A stretch of 64,000 bases of DNA from DATBHW01 sp035307385 (GTDB taxonomy: Bacteria > Chloroflexota > Ktedonobacteria > Ktedonobacterales > DATBGS01), in NCBI GenBank assembly GCA_035307385.1, contig DATGID010000019.1:62001-126000 (forward strand), written 5' to 3'. This document shows positions 43,791 through 52,445 of this stretch, piece by piece. The notes beneath the pieces are model-generated. The model saw only the letters and a list, made by a program, of their open reading frames with translations, had not been told where the DNA came from and searched no databases. Positions within the stretch are counted from its first letter, which is position 1. Each line of letters starts with the position of its first letter. Both the position numbers and the translations under genes were made by a program.

Positions 43791-43825
43791 CAGGGACAAA
43801 ACCATCATCGATGGTTTTGTCCCTG
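43791..43825. terminator. Two-way hairpin terminator
   Basis: A perfect 16-bp stem (43791-43806 and 43810-43825) with a 3-nt loop between the convergent propeller and methyltransferase genes; GCGCTTTTA follows on the plus strand. Confidence 0.75.
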
Positions 43826-43831
43826 GCGCTT

Positions 43832-44683
43832 TTATGTGGGCAGGTAGTCGTTGGCGCTGCCGAGCGGCGGCGCGCTTTTTTCGCCAATGGCGGTGAATTC
43901 GATGCTGGCGAGCAGATAGTCGCGCTGGCGCGGCAGCGCTTCCACCTGGCGCAGCGCATCGTCCAAGGCTTCTGGCAAGATGAGGTTGTGCCGGAGAAAG
44001 AAGCTGCGGCCTGGTTCCATAAGCTGCGCCAGATTGTTTGCCATGCTGCCCCCGCTCGCGGCTTGCACGTCATCTGCCGTCTGGCAGGTGGTCGAAGCGA
44101 GGATGTGGACGGGCAGAAAGCCCGCCTGGCGGAAGAGGGCAAAGAGCTTGCGGCCAATTAACACATCGGGCCAGCCGTAGCGCCGCGCAGCGATGGCTAG
44201 CTCGATGAGGCGCGCTTCGCCGTCGCTCTGCGGATAGATGGCCCGCGCGGCCCAATCCGGCTCGAAGGCAATGGCCGAGCCGCCTAGATCGACGACACGG
44301 TGCATCTCGCCGACCACGGCCAGCGGCGCTTCCTGGTGCATCAAGACATAGCGGCAGATAGCAAGATCGAAGCTGCGCGTGGCATAGGGCAGCGCGGCGG
44401 CATCCTGGCGCTCGAAGCGGATGCGCGCCTCTGGGCAACGCTTGCGTGCCACAGCCAGCAGACGCTCGTCCAGGTCGATGGCCGTGATCGGCGCAGTCGG
44501 CAGGGCGGCGGCCAGCGCGGCGGTGAGGATGCCGGTGCCGCAGCCAACTTCCAACACGCGCGGCCTGGGTGGCAAGGAGCAGCAGGCCAACGCCTGGTGC
44601 AGCGCTTCGGCCACGCCCGGCTGCTGTGCCTCCAGCCGGGCGATTTCTTCGGGATTCTGGCTGCCCAGGTAGCGCTGCGTCAT
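43832..44683 (-). CDS. SAM-dependent methyltransferase
   Basis: A 283-residue class I methyltransferase: motif I VLEVGCGTGILTAAL (about residues 40-55), the acidic end of beta-2 (ITAIDLDERLL), and motif with RFERQDAAALPYATRSFDLAICRYVLMH. The C-terminal part is less conserved. The start MTQRYLG at 44683 is seven bases after the acyl-CoA dehydrogenase stop, so the two are co-transcribed. The substrate is unknown; coupling to the dehydrogenase suggests a lipid or acid derivative (inference). Confidence 0.85.
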   Translation of the reverse strand: MTQRYLGSQNPEEIARLEAQQPGVAEALHQALACCSLPPRPRVLEVGCGTGILTAALAAALPTAPITAIDLDERLLAVARKRCPEARIRFERQDAAALPYATRSFDLAICRYVLMHQEAPLAVVGEMHRVVDLGGSAIAFEPDWAARAIYPQSDGEARLIELAIAARRYGWPDVLIGRKLFALFRQAGFLPVHILASTTCQTADDVQAASGGSMANNLAQLMEPGRSFFLRHNLILPEALDDALRQVEALPRQRDYLLASIEFTAIGEKSAPPLGSANDYLPT

Positions 44684-44690
44684 GCTGTCT

Positions 44691-45851
44691 TCACCGCATG
44701 CCTTCGGTGGCGATCTTGCCCAGCATCTGGCGGGCGATGACGACGCGCTGAATCTGGTTGGTGCCCTCGAAGATTTGCGTGACCTTGGCGTCGCGCATAT
44801 AGCGTTCCACCGGCCAATCGCGCACGTAGCCCGCGCCGCCCAACACCTGCACGGCATCGGTGGTGACCTGCATGGCGGCGTCGGTGGCAAAGCATTTTGC
44901 CATGGCGGCGTAGTAGGTCATAGCGGGGTCGTTCGCGTCGGCTCTGGCTCCGGCCTGATAGACCAGCAGCCGCGCTGCCTCGACTTTCATTGCCATGTCG
45001 GCAAGCATGAACTGCACGCCTTGATACGCGCCAATAGCTCGGCCAAACTGCTGGCGCTCCTGGGCGTAGCGCGCGGCCACGTCCAGCGCCGCGCCTGCCA
45101 GGCCGGTGGCCGTTGCGCCAATGTTGATACGCCCGCCGTCCAGCGATGAAAGGGCGATCTTGAAGCCCTCGCCCTCCGCCCCAAGCCGGTTGGCGACGGG
45201 CACACGACCATCCTCGAAGAGCAGTTCGCCGGTGGGCGAGCCGTGCATGCCCATTTTGTGTTCGATCTTGCCGATGCGGAAGCCGGGCGTGCCTTTTTCG
45301 ACGATGAGACAGGTGATGCCGCGCGCCCCTGCCGTGGGATCAGTCTTGACCATGACGGCATAGATATCAGCGACGCCCGCGCTGGTGACCCACATTTTGG
45401 AGCCGTTGAGGATATAATGATCGCCGTCGCGTCGGGCGCTGGTGGTGAGGGCGGCAGCGTCGGAGCCAGCGCCCGCCTCGCTGAGCGAGAATGCGCCCAG
45501 CAGCTTGCCAGCCGTCATGGGCGCGACCCAGCGCTGGTGCTGTTCGGCGTTGCCAAAGCGATAGATCAGGCCGGTGACCATGTTATGCACAGAAAGCCAG
45601 ACGGCGGTGGTAAGGTCGGCGCCCGCCAGTTGTTCGAGGACGACAGCGGTCATCAGGCGGCCCAGGTTCGCGCCGCCGACTTCTTCGGGCACGAGCATGC
45701 CAGCCAGACCCAGATCGGCCATCTTGGGGAAGAGTTCGCCGGGAAAATAGCCGCGCTCGTCCCATTCGTCGGCGTGGGGAGCCAGTTCGCGCTGGGCGAA
45801 CTGCCGCGCCACCTCTTGCATTTCGCGTTGCTCGTCGTTGAGCGTGAACAT
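44691..45851 (-). CDS. Acyl-CoA dehydrogenase
   Basis: An FAD enzyme of 386 residues that oxidises acyl-CoA to trans-2-enoyl-CoA. Family signatures: FSLSEAGAGSDAAAL, WVTSAGVADIYAVM and the C-terminal catalytic Glu, E362, in IFEGTNQIQRVVIARQ. It is of short-chain (butyryl-CoA dehydrogenase) type by overall pattern. The ATG at 45851 has GAAGGGA upstream. It has its own promoter (45910-45939) and is followed by the methyltransferase. No ETF genes are in the window, so electron transfer is encoded elsewhere. Confidence 0.93.
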   Translation of the reverse strand: MFTLNDEQREMQEVARQFAQRELAPHADEWDERGYFPGELFPKMADLGLAGMLVPEEVGGANLGRLMTAVVLEQLAGADLTTAVWLSVHNMVTGLIYRFGNAEQHQRWVAPMTAGKLLGAFSLSEAGAGSDAAALTTSARRDGDHYILNGSKMWVTSAGVADIYAVMVKTDPTAGARGITCLIVEKGTPGFRIGKIEHKMGMHGSPTGELLFEDGRVPVANRLGAEGEGFKIALSSLDGGRINIGATATGLAGAALDVAARYAQERQQFGRAIGAYQGVQFMLADMAMKVEAARLLVYQAGARADANDPAMTYYAAMAKCFATDAAMQVTTDAVQVLGGAGYVRDWPVERYMRDAKVTQIFEGTNQIQRVVIARQMLGKIATEGMR

Positions 45852-45909
45852 CGTTGTGGTCCCTTCTGAAAAGCCAGGCACGTCCAGGAAGGCATATCTT
45901 CTCTCTGGC

Positions 45910-45939
45910 AGTATAGCCGTCCCCTGGGCGAGCCGTCAA
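45910..45939 (-). promoter_or_regulatory. Promoter of the acyl-CoA dehydrogenase
   Basis: On the minus strand TTGACG (45939-45934), an 18-bp spacer and TATACT (45915-45910). Confidence 0.7.
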
Positions 45940-45969
45940 TCTGAGCGTGTCAGGGCCAGGGCGCTGTGG

Positions 45970-46518
45970 CTATACGGGCGGAAACTCCTGATAAAAGGCG
46001 CGCATTTTGGCCTCTACGTCGATGACGGGCCGGTGCAGCGTAGAGGGCGCGATGATGTTGAGCGAGAGTATTTTGCTGCGAAGCTGGCGCAGCGCCTCGG
46101 CATAGCGCGCGGCATATTCTTCGCGCATGCGAGCATAGGTGGCCCGCGCTCTTTCTCTGGAGAACGCGGGGCGGTTGAGCAGCCACTGGCGCTCGCGGCG
46201 CAGTTCGGCTAGCAGCGCCTCAGCTCGCGCCAGGTCGGCATCGACTTCGCGCCCCAGATCAAGCTCCTGGGGCAAGAGGTCGTTTTGCTGGAGCAGATGA
46301 AAGGCCAGGGCGCGATCACCGGCATAGGGATTGTCGTCGATGCGCTGCGGTTTGCCCGCGCCTGGCAGGTTATCGAAGTCGCCGCGTTCCTGGGCCGCGC
46401 GAATCTGTTCTTCGATGGCGTCGCGCCAGCGCTGCGGTGGCTGCTTGCGCTCTTGCGGGCGATTGTCATCGGGAGGTGTGCTGTTTTTGGCGTCTGGGGG
46501 TGTGCTATTACTGCTCAT
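45970..46518 (-). CDS. DUF1992-family protein (DnaJ-C28-like)
   Basis: A 182-residue cytoplasmic helical protein. The family core is IEEQIRAAQERGDFDNLPGAGKPQRIDDNPYAGDRALAFHLLQQNDLLP, and the GDFDNLPGAGKP block is diagnostic. The N-terminus is Ser/Pro/Gln-rich and the C-terminus holds an Arg-rich coiled coil. The family is related to the C-terminal part of DNAJC28, without a J domain. No function is firmly known. It lies downstream of the acyl-CoA dehydrogenase start on the same strand, with a 118-bp gap. Confidence 0.85.
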   Translation of the reverse strand: MSSNSTPPDAKNSTPPDDNRPQERKQPPQRWRDAIEEQIRAAQERGDFDNLPGAGKPQRIDDNPYAGDRALAFHLLQQNDLLPQELDLGREVDADLARAEALLAELRRERQWLLNRPAFSRERARATYARMREEYAARYAEALRQLRSKILSLNIIAPSTLHRPVIDVEAKMRAFYQEFPPV

Positions 46519-46643
46519 GGCGGCTGGCCTTTCTGGAGCGCTGCGCTCTCCAGGGTGACATGATGATTCTGTGATGATCTTCTCGTATAAGGTAATAGCA
46601 AATCAAGACCGCTCGACTCAAGGGCAGAAGTGAGGCAGCAGGC

Positions 46644-47621
46644 ATGGTGCAGGTAATGGTTTTTCGGCCAGGGGCGTTGGGCGATACGCTGCTGGCTTTT
46701 CCGGCGCTGGCGGCGCTGCGCCGCGCGTTTCCGGCGGCCCGGCTGGTCGTGATTGGCAACGTGCCTGCTCTGGCGCTGGCGCGTGATGGCGGGCTGGCCG
46801 ATGAGGTGGCCTCGTTCGATGCTCTGTGCTGGGCGGACCTGTTTGCCGAGGAGGGCATTCATTCGCCAGAGGCGCGGCAGATGCTGGCAGGGACGAGCCT
46901 GGCGGTGCTGTGGATGCGCGACGGCGACGGCCAGGCAACGCGCAATCTGCGCGCGCTGGGCATTCCCCAGGTGCTGTGCGCACCAGGCCGCCCACCGGCT
47001 GGGGTGCGTATCCACGCGGCTGACTATTTGCTGGGCACGCTGGCCTCGATCATTGGCGAGACAGCGCCCGATACCTTGCCACCTTTGGCGCTCGCGCCGG
47101 AAGCGCTCGCCTGGGCCGAGGAGGAATGGGCGCGGCGCGGGCTGATGGGCGCGTCGGTGCTGGCGCTGCATCCGGGCAGCGGCCAGCGCGCCAAATGCTG
47201 GCCGCCGGACCGCTTTGCCGCGCTGGCCGGGCGCTTCATCGCGGCTGGTTGGCAGACGTTGATTCTGGAGGGGCCAGCGGACGAGGAAGCAGCGTCAGCG
47301 GTGCTGCGCCTGCTGGCTGCTGATCGCGCGCAGCGTGTGGCTGTGCTGACGCTGCCCAAGCTTGCAGCGCTGCTGGCGCGTGCCAAGCTCTATGTGGGCA
47401 ATGATTCGGGCGTCAGCCATTTGAGCGCGCTGTTGGGCGTGCCCACGCTGACGCTCTTTGGCCCAACGGACCCGGCCATCTGGGCGCCGCGTGGCGCGCG
47501 CGCCCAGATGGTTTGGGCAGGCACACCTGCGCTCGCAGGTGTGACGCTGCCGCCGATGACTGCGCTTAGCGTGAATGTGGTCCTTGACGCGGCTGGGTTG
47601 CTGCTGCACCCAGGTTGGTGA
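46644..47621 (+). CDS. Glycosyltransferase family 9 (heptosyltransferase-like)
   Basis: A 325-residue GT-B glycosyltransferase: RPGALGDTLLAFPAL at the N-terminus, LHPGSGQRAKCWPPDRF (donor site), and GNDSGVSHLSALLGVPTLTLFGPTDPAIWAP at the C-terminus. These are the signatures of ADP-heptose-type GT9 enzymes. As no LPS pathway is visible, it may use another sugar nucleotide for a surface glycan. The 3' end overlaps the convergent membrane-protein gene by 56 bp. Confidence 0.9.
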   Translation: MVQVMVFRPGALGDTLLAFPALAALRRAFPAARLVVIGNVPALALARDGGLADEVASFDALCWADLFAEEGIHSPEARQMLAGTSLAVLWMRDGDGQATRNLRALGIPQVLCAPGRPPAGVRIHAADYLLGTLASIIGETAPDTLPPLALAPEALAWAEEEWARRGLMGASVLALHPGSGQRAKCWPPDRFAALAGRFIAAGWQTLILEGPADEEAASAVLRLLAADRAQRVAVLTLPKLAALLARAKLYVGNDSGVSHLSALLGVPTLTLFGPTDPAIWAPRGARAQMVWAGTPALAGVTLPPMTALSVNVVLDAAGLLLHPGW

Positions 47622-48429
47622 TTGGCCTGATTTGTCCGGTGTGCGCGGGCATGGCCTGCACCACACGCCTGGAGCGGTCAACCTGCTGACCCAGGCGCGT
47701 AATGCTGGCGGCAAACAGCACGAAGGCCGGAATGACGACCAGCCGATGCAATACAGATAGTTCGCCAGGCGCGAAGGTGGTGTTGAGATAAAACCAGACC
47801 TGCACCGGATGAGCCATGCCAAAGATCAACAATCCTAACATTGCCAGCCAGAGCGAGCGCCCGATGCTGCCGCCCAGGCGGGCGCGCAGCACCAGCACCA
47901 GGCAGACGGCGATCAGGGCAACCAGGCCGCCTTCCATCCAGAGGAAGGCCCAGCCTTCGGCTAGCAGGCTGAAGCCGTAGACAATAAAGCTGAGCGCGCT
48001 CATACAAAGCGCCAGGCCAATGACCACCGGCCAGAGCCGCAGCGATGATGCCTTCTGCCGGGAGGCTCCCAAACCTGGCAGGTCATCGGCCAGGTTGGCA
48101 AGCCCTGCCACAAAGAGAAAAATGGAGATGGTGACGACGCCTTGATGCAGGAACGTGGCGACTTCAGGGGTCAAGGCCCCGGACCCCTGGAGCAATGTGT
48201 CGGCCAGGTGCGAGAGTGCGAAGGCCAGCGCGCCCAGCGACATAAACCGGAAGGCCAGCAGCAGCCTGCCGCCCAGGGTGAGCGAGATGGTGGACCAGAG
48301 CATCCAGATAGCGGCCACCAGCCCGGCTAGATCAAGCACTCCGGCGATCTGAAAGGCCGTGAGCGGGTTGCTGAACAGCGACCCCAGCGGCCAGGCGAAC
48401 GTCAACGCTGTGGAGAACGATACATTCAT
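47566..48429 (-). CDS. Seven-helix membrane protein
   Basis: A 287-residue protein with about seven membrane helices (about 25-50, 55-75, 90-112, 130-152, 158-180, 192-215, 225-245) and a basic cytoplasmic C-terminal tail. No signature motif. The C-terminal 19 codons overlap the GT9 gene on the opposite strand. No ribosome binding site stands out before the ATG at 48429. The function is unknown. Confidence 0.65.
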   Translation of the reverse strand: MNVSFSTALTFAWPLGSLFSNPLTAFQIAGVLDLAGLVAAIWMLWSTISLTLGGRLLLAFRFMSLGALAFALSHLADTLLQGSGALTPEVATFLHQGVVTISIFLFVAGLANLADDLPGLGASRQKASSLRLWPVVIGLALCMSALSFIVYGFSLLAEGWAFLWMEGGLVALIAVCLVLVLRARLGGSIGRSLWLAMLGLLIFGMAHPVQVWFYLNTTFAPGELSVLHRLVVIPAFVLFAASITRLGQQVDRSRRVVQAMPAHTGQIRPITNLGAAATQPRQGPHSR

Positions 48430-48596
48430 TGGGTACTCTGCCTATCATGCTTTTCAAAAGGTCTTTTATCGGATTCATCCAAGGGTAATACGCTTGAGGT
48501 TGCAGTGGTTAGGACGAGTTTTTCAGGTGCTGAGCGGGGAGACGCTGCCAGCCGGAGCATCTACCAGGACCAAAGTACCGCTTTTGGGGATAGGGT

Positions 48597-48626
48597 TTGC
48601 TGAAGCTCTGCTGGCGCTGCTAGAAT
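48597..48626 (+). promoter_or_regulatory. Promoter of the membrane-anchored Pro/Thr-rich protein
   Basis: TTGCTG (48597-48602), an 18-bp spacer and TAGAAT (48621-48626), with GAGAGGAA as ribosome binding site before the ATG at 48680. Confidence 0.55.
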
Positions 48627-48679
48627 GAATCCGGCTCGTCAGCCAGCCAAGATACGCCAGGAGCTAAAGAGAGGAACCT

Positions 48680-49345
48680 ATGCTGAGTAACGGGCGGGAT
48701 CGCCTTCAGGGCTTGTGGGTGCAGAACACACGCAACCGCATCGTGATTATGATTAGCACTGCTGTGGTAGCCATCCTGCTGCTGTGTGGCTGTCTCAATC
48801 TGCTGGGGGTGGTTGGCGGTGGGGTGGTGAACTCGTTATTCGCCTCTGGGCCGCAGGTACGCCCGACGATCCAGGCCGGTACGCAGGTTGCGAACGTCAA
48901 TCCGACCTTTCCGCTGCCCAAGCCGACGGTCTATAATTACCCAAATCCTCCGGCGCAGAATGTGCCCTCGTCCAACACGCCCCCTCCGACGCCGACCCCC
49001 AGCCCAACGCCTTCGGTGACGCCTACCCAGCCCGGCGGTGGCCCAGGTGGCGGCAGAATCCGTTATCAACTTAGCCCTGACCCCTCTGGCCGCGCGTTTG
49101 TGGCTGGTCAGCAGAATACCATCACCTTGATGGGGCAACCAGGAACGATTGTATCGGTTTCGGTCTTCTTTGGTGGTAGCTCGTGCCTGCCTGGTCAGGC
49201 TCAAGGCGATCCGGTGACGCTCGATAACACCGGTCAGGGGAGCATCACCTGTACCATTCCGGCCAACCTGCAAGGCTCTATGGTGCCGCTGATCCTCCAG
49301 CCCGTAGGAGGCAACCAGCAGCAATATAACGTCCCTGTCAATTAG
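48680..49345 (+). CDS. Membrane-anchored extracellular protein with Pro/Thr stalk
   Basis: A 221-residue protein. A single helix (about 20-45, IVIMISTAVVAILLLCGCLNLLGVV) is followed by a Pro/Thr/Ser stalk (about 75-120, PTPTPSPTPSVTPT). A compact beta domain (about 125-221) contains two Cys (SSCLPG, SITCTIP) that could form a disulfide. No family match. The stalk resembles those of the kinases 1 and 2 but the domain differs. It is convergent with yitT-like 49349-50314. Confidence 0.6.
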   Translation: MLSNGRDRLQGLWVQNTRNRIVIMISTAVVAILLLCGCLNLLGVVGGGVVNSLFASGPQVRPTIQAGTQVANVNPTFPLPKPTVYNYPNPPAQNVPSSNTPPPTPTPSPTPSVTPTQPGGGPGGGRIRYQLSPDPSGRAFVAGQQNTITLMGQPGTIVSVSVFFGGSSCLPGQAQGDPVTLDNTGQGSITCTIPANLQGSMVPLILQPVGGNQQQYNVPVN

Positions 49346-49348
49346 CCT

Positions 49349-50314
49349 TCAACGCTGCCCCTTCGGGGTCGGTGGCTGTTTGAAGCCGTGGCCGAGGACC
49401 TCGGCGGCATTGCCGATGATGATGAATGCCTCCGGGTCTACCTCGGCCACGATTTCTTTCAACTGGCTGATTTCTCGCTGAGTGATGGCGACGAGCACAA
49501 TCTGACGCTCTTGCCTGGTATACGCGCCGCGCCCCTCTAAGATGGTTGCCCCGCGATTGAGCTTGAAGAGCACCGCTCTGATGATCGGTTCGGGGTCGTC
49601 GGAGATGATGTGCGCCAGGCGCATGTTGCTGAAGCCTTCCAGCACACCATCCAACACTTTGGTGGACAGGTAGATGGCGATGAGGGCATAGAGCGCGAGT
49701 TGCAGGTTGAGGACGATGCCAGAGGCCAGCACGATGAGGCCATCGGCCAGCAGTTGGCCCAACCCTACGCTGATGCCGGTGAAGCGATTGACGAGCAGGG
49801 CAATGATGTCGGTGCCGCCGGTGCTGCCGCGATAGCGATAGACCAGACCGATGCCGAAGCCCCCCACCAGGCCGCCATACACGGTTGCCAACACGGCGTC
49901 GTGCGTAAGCGGCTTTGCCAGCGCGGCCATGGGGTCGACCAGCGCGCCGACCAATACGGTAGCGTAAAGCGTGCGCCTGACGAACGCGCCGCCACCCAGG
50001 AAACGCCAGCCCGCCAGGAACAAAGGCACGTTCAGTGCCAGGAAGACCGGCCCCACCGGCCAGCCCAGCTGGGCGTTGAGCAGCACGGCAACGCCGCTGA
50101 GTCCGCCAGCGGCGATCTGGTTGGGGATGAGAAACCAGTCCAGCGAGAGGTTAAAGATGACGACGCCCACGGTGATGACGAGATAGTCCAGGGCGATGCG
50201 CGCCGCTATGGGCAAAATGGTGCGCGGCCTCTTGAGCCAGGGGCGATCTGGTCTGGCTGGCTGTTCGGGTGATGGCTGGTTCGTGTCAGGCGTGGCCTGG
50301 TTTTCAATGGACAT
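49349..50314 (-). CDS. YitT-family membrane protein
   Basis: A 321-residue protein. The N-terminal membrane part (about 40-215) is the YitT/DUF161 fold (RYRGSTGGTDIIALLVNRFTG is the conserved loop), followed by a cytoplasmic DUF2179 domain (about 230-310, with ILEGRGAYTRQERQIVLVAITQREI). Such proteins are common in Gram-positive-like bacteria, with no firm transport substrate. The ATG at 50314 lies only ten bases after a TATACT -10 box, so the transcript may be almost leaderless. It is divergent from marR. Confidence 0.85.
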   Translation of the reverse strand: MSIENQATPDTNQPSPEQPARPDRPWLKRPRTILPIAARIALDYLVITVGVVIFNLSLDWFLIPNQIAAGGLSGVAVLLNAQLGWPVGPVFLALNVPLFLAGWRFLGGGAFVRRTLYATVLVGALVDPMAALAKPLTHDAVLATVYGGLVGGFGIGLVYRYRGSTGGTDIIALLVNRFTGISVGLGQLLADGLIVLASGIVLNLQLALYALIAIYLSTKVLDGVLEGFSNMRLAHIISDDPEPIIRAVLFKLNRGATILEGRGAYTRQERQIVLVAITQREISQLKEIVAEVDPEAFIIIGNAAEVLGHGFKQPPTPKGQR

Positions 50315-50368
50315 GACAGCCAGCAGTATAGCATATCTGGCGCTGCTCTCTTCATTCCCGGCAACATC

Positions 50369-50415
50369 TTGACATCTTTCGCAAGATCGGTTACTATTTT
50401 CATTATGAAAGTATA
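50369..50415 (+). promoter_or_regulatory. MarR promoter with operator
   Basis: TTGACA (50369-50374), a 17-bp spacer and TACTAT (50392-50397). The palindrome TTTCAT-T-ATGAAA (50398-50410) follows directly, inside an extended TACT ... AGTA framework (50392-50415). It is a typical self-repression site for MarR. Confidence 0.7.
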
Positions 50416-50471
50416 TGCTGCGGCAAGAAACCGTTGAATTATCGACATGAAACGGCACAGAAAGGTAGCCC

Positions 50472-50933
50472 ATGGAGCGCCCAGCGTTTCCCGACCACCA
50501 GCAGATAACGGCGGCGCTGCTCAAGTTTGTGTTCTTTCTGGGCGGTATGGTCAACGAACGGCAGTGGCACTTCGAGCAGGAAATGGAAGGCTGCCATCCT
50601 GAGGATGTGCGTGTGCTGTTTTTGTGGATGGAGCCGCGCGGCCCTTTGATGGTCAAGGAAATCGCGCAAGAACTCCATGGGGTCAGCCAGAGCACGCTTA
50701 CCAGGATGCTGGATCGGCTGGAGCAGTATGATTATATCAAGCGCATGCTCAACCCGCAGGACCGCCGCAGCTTTCAAGTGATGCTGACCGAGCGCGGCCA
50801 GCAAGCCGTTGCGCGTTTCCTGGAGGAATGGCACGCAGTGGCACAAGGCGTATTGGGCGTGCTGACGCCAACCGAGCAATTGATACTCATCGAACTGTTG
50901 AACAAGATGCAGCAGCACTGGCCCGCTTCGTAA
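50472..50933 (+). CDS. MarR-family transcriptional regulator
   Basis: A 153-residue winged-helix regulator: GPLMVKEIAQELHGVSQSTLTRMLDRLEQYDYIKRMLNPQDRRSFQVMLTERG is the DNA-binding domain with the DRR wing. Helices at both ends would form the dimer interface. The TTTCA-3-TGAAA palindrome occurs before this gene, before the Ddn-like oxidoreductase downstream and, as an exact 11-mer core, before the MFS exporter at 7441. MarR proteins usually release DNA on binding phenolic or oxidising compounds. Confidence 0.88.
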   Translation: MERPAFPDHQQITAALLKFVFFLGGMVNERQWHFEQEMEGCHPEDVRVLFLWMEPRGPLMVKEIAQELHGVSQSTLTRMLDRLEQYDYIKRMLNPQDRRSFQVMLTERGQQAVARFLEEWHAVAQGVLGVLTPTEQLILIELLNKMQQHWPAS

Positions 50934-51008
50934 GAACAGAGCGGCCATCGTTGCCGGTGAGCGCTCCCCCTTTTGAAGAAGAGGGGCACTTTTTTGGCGG
51001 CAATACAC

Positions 51009-51021
51009 TTTCATTTTGAAA
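51009..51021 (+). promoter_or_regulatory. Second MarR-type operator
   Basis: TTTCA-TTT-TGAAA, with flanks that match the reverse complement of the marR site (AGTATTTCA ... TGAAAGTGTAT). It lies 34 bp before the Ddn-like gene. Confidence 0.65.
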
Positions 51022-51054
51022 TACTCTCGTATTGAAAGGAAGAGGAAAAAAACC

Positions 51055-51504
51055 ATGGCCCAGAAGACACCAAAGCTGAGTTATTTTTCGGTGATGATGT
51101 ATCTCCTGACAGGATACCGCGCCTTCAGGGGCAGCGCCGACAGCCCCGCAGGCTTTCTGCAACTGACCACCACGGGACGCAAATCGGGAAAGCAGCGCCG
51201 TGTCCATCTCATCTATATTCGCGATGGTGCTGACTATGTGGTGACTGCCTCGAATGGTGGAAGGCAGCGCCATCCTGGCTGGTTTTTCAATGTGCGCAGT
51301 AATCCCCACGTTACCATGCAGGCGCAAGACACCCACATGAGCGCGGTAGCTGAGGTCGCCAGCCCTGAAAAAAGAGCAGTGCTTTGGGCGCGGCTGCTGG
51401 AGATTGCGCCGTTTTATGCCGGGTATGAGAAGCGCACCACGCGGGAAATCCCGATGGTGCTGCTGCATCCGGAGGGGGCGTCGGCAGAAGGGCAGGCGGG
51501 CTGA
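51055..51504 (+). CDS. Nitroreductase-family deazaflavin (F420)-dependent oxidoreductase
   Basis: A 149-residue protein of the Ddn/F420H(2)-dependent group (split beta-barrel). The signature blocks are LTTTGRKSGKQRRVHLIYI, DGADYVVTASNGGRQRHPGWFFNV and NPHVTMQ. Members bind coenzyme F420 and reduce quinones and nitro compounds. The start at 51055 has GGAAGAGG upstream. With marR it forms a detoxification unit: a regulator and a reductase share one operator type. F420 synthesis genes are not in the window. Confidence 0.85.
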   Translation: MAQKTPKLSYFSVMMYLLTGYRAFRGSADSPAGFLQLTTTGRKSGKQRRVHLIYIRDGADYVVTASNGGRQRHPGWFFNVRSNPHVTMQAQDTHMSAVAEVASPEKRAVLWARLLEIAPFYAGYEKRTTREIPMVLLHPEGASAEGQAG

Positions 51505-51671
51505 AGCAACGACAACGCTCACGCAGCCTGAGGATTGTTGTTCGCTTGATTTGAGGAGACTGGTATATATCGTGCTGGAGTTTGTGTTGGAGGGATGCGT
51601 CCGGGGAAGCAGCAGCGGGACGCAGCCCAGATGAATCAGTGTAACGAAGCTAAGAAAGGATAGAACGACTG

Positions 51672-52250
51672 ATGTCTACCCCGACACAAACCAGGCCAGG
51701 TCAACAGGATATGCAGGCGCGAGGCAATGTCAGTGTGCGCTCGTTTCCCGCTCCGAAGCAACTCGCGACGGTGACCGATCTGAATTCGCAGGAGGCGCAG
51801 GCCATCACCGAGGCGGTGAATCCGTTGATTGCCGATGCGCTGGCCCTGTTTACCAAAACCAAGAACTTCCACTGGCATTTGTCCGGGTCGCATTTCCGTG
51901 ACTTTCATCTACTCTTCGACACGCATGCCGATGAACTGCTGGAATCAGTGGACATCATGGCCGAGCGCGTGCGCCGCGTGGGCGGCACGACCATCCGCAG
52001 CATTGGGCATATTAGCCAACTGCAAACCATCCAGGACGACAACGATGACTTTGTGTCAGCGGGCGAGATGATACGGCGGCTGATGGAGGATAATCTGCAC
52101 ATCGCCAAGAAACAGCGGGCAGCTATCGAGGTGTGCGACAAGCACCGCGATTCGGTGACCTCCAATCTGCTGCAAGAGATTCTGGACCAGACCGAGAAGC
52201 GGAAGTGGTTCCTCTTCGAGATTCTTCAGGGTGTGAATAACACCGACTAG
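51672..52250 (+). CDS. dps: Dps-family ferritin-like protein
   Basis: A 192-residue four-helix ferritin-like protein that oxidises and stores iron and may coat DNA. The ferroxidase residues are visible in KTKNFHWHLSGSHFRDFHLLFDTHADELLESVD (His, His, Asp, Glu). The N-terminal 35 residues are extended and Gln/Ser/Arg-rich, which in other Dps proteins aids DNA binding. AAAGGA lies 11 bases upstream. A strong hairpin (52263-52298) ends the transcript. It protects against peroxide and fits the redox-responsive context. Confidence 0.92.
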   Translation: MSTPTQTRPGQQDMQARGNVSVRSFPAPKQLATVTDLNSQEAQAITEAVNPLIADALALFTKTKNFHWHLSGSHFRDFHLLFDTHADELLESVDIMAERVRRVGGTTIRSIGHISQLQTIQDDNDDFVSAGEMIRRLMEDNLHIAKKQRAAIEVCDKHRDSVTSNLLQEILDQTEKRKWFLFEILQGVNNTD

Positions 52251-52262
52251 GTTGCGCGAGCT

Positions 52263-52298
52263 AATGCGCTCAGAGCCAGCCCTGGCTCTGAGCGCATT
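52263..52298 (+). terminator. Hairpin terminator of dps
   Basis: 17-bp perfect arms (52263-52279 and 52282-52298) with a 2-nt loop; only GTTCTGG follows, so the U tract is poor. Confidence 0.65.
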
Positions 52299-52416
52299 GT
52301 TCTGGTGGCGAACGCTGCGGCTGGTAGAGCAGAAAAGGACAATGAGAAATTATTAGTGTATTTTTTGCTCTAGTAACACAACGCCTGTAAATGCTATGGT
52401 TTAATCGAGCAACCTC

Positions 52417-52445
52417 TTGAAAGAACACAACAGTTATGCTATACT
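52417..52445 (+). promoter_or_regulatory. Sigma-70 promoter of the TIR gene pair
   Basis: TTGAAA (52417-52422), a 17-bp spacer and TATACT (52440-52445), followed at once by a 12-bp palindrome TTGAT-CT-ATCAA that may be an operator. Confidence 0.75.
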
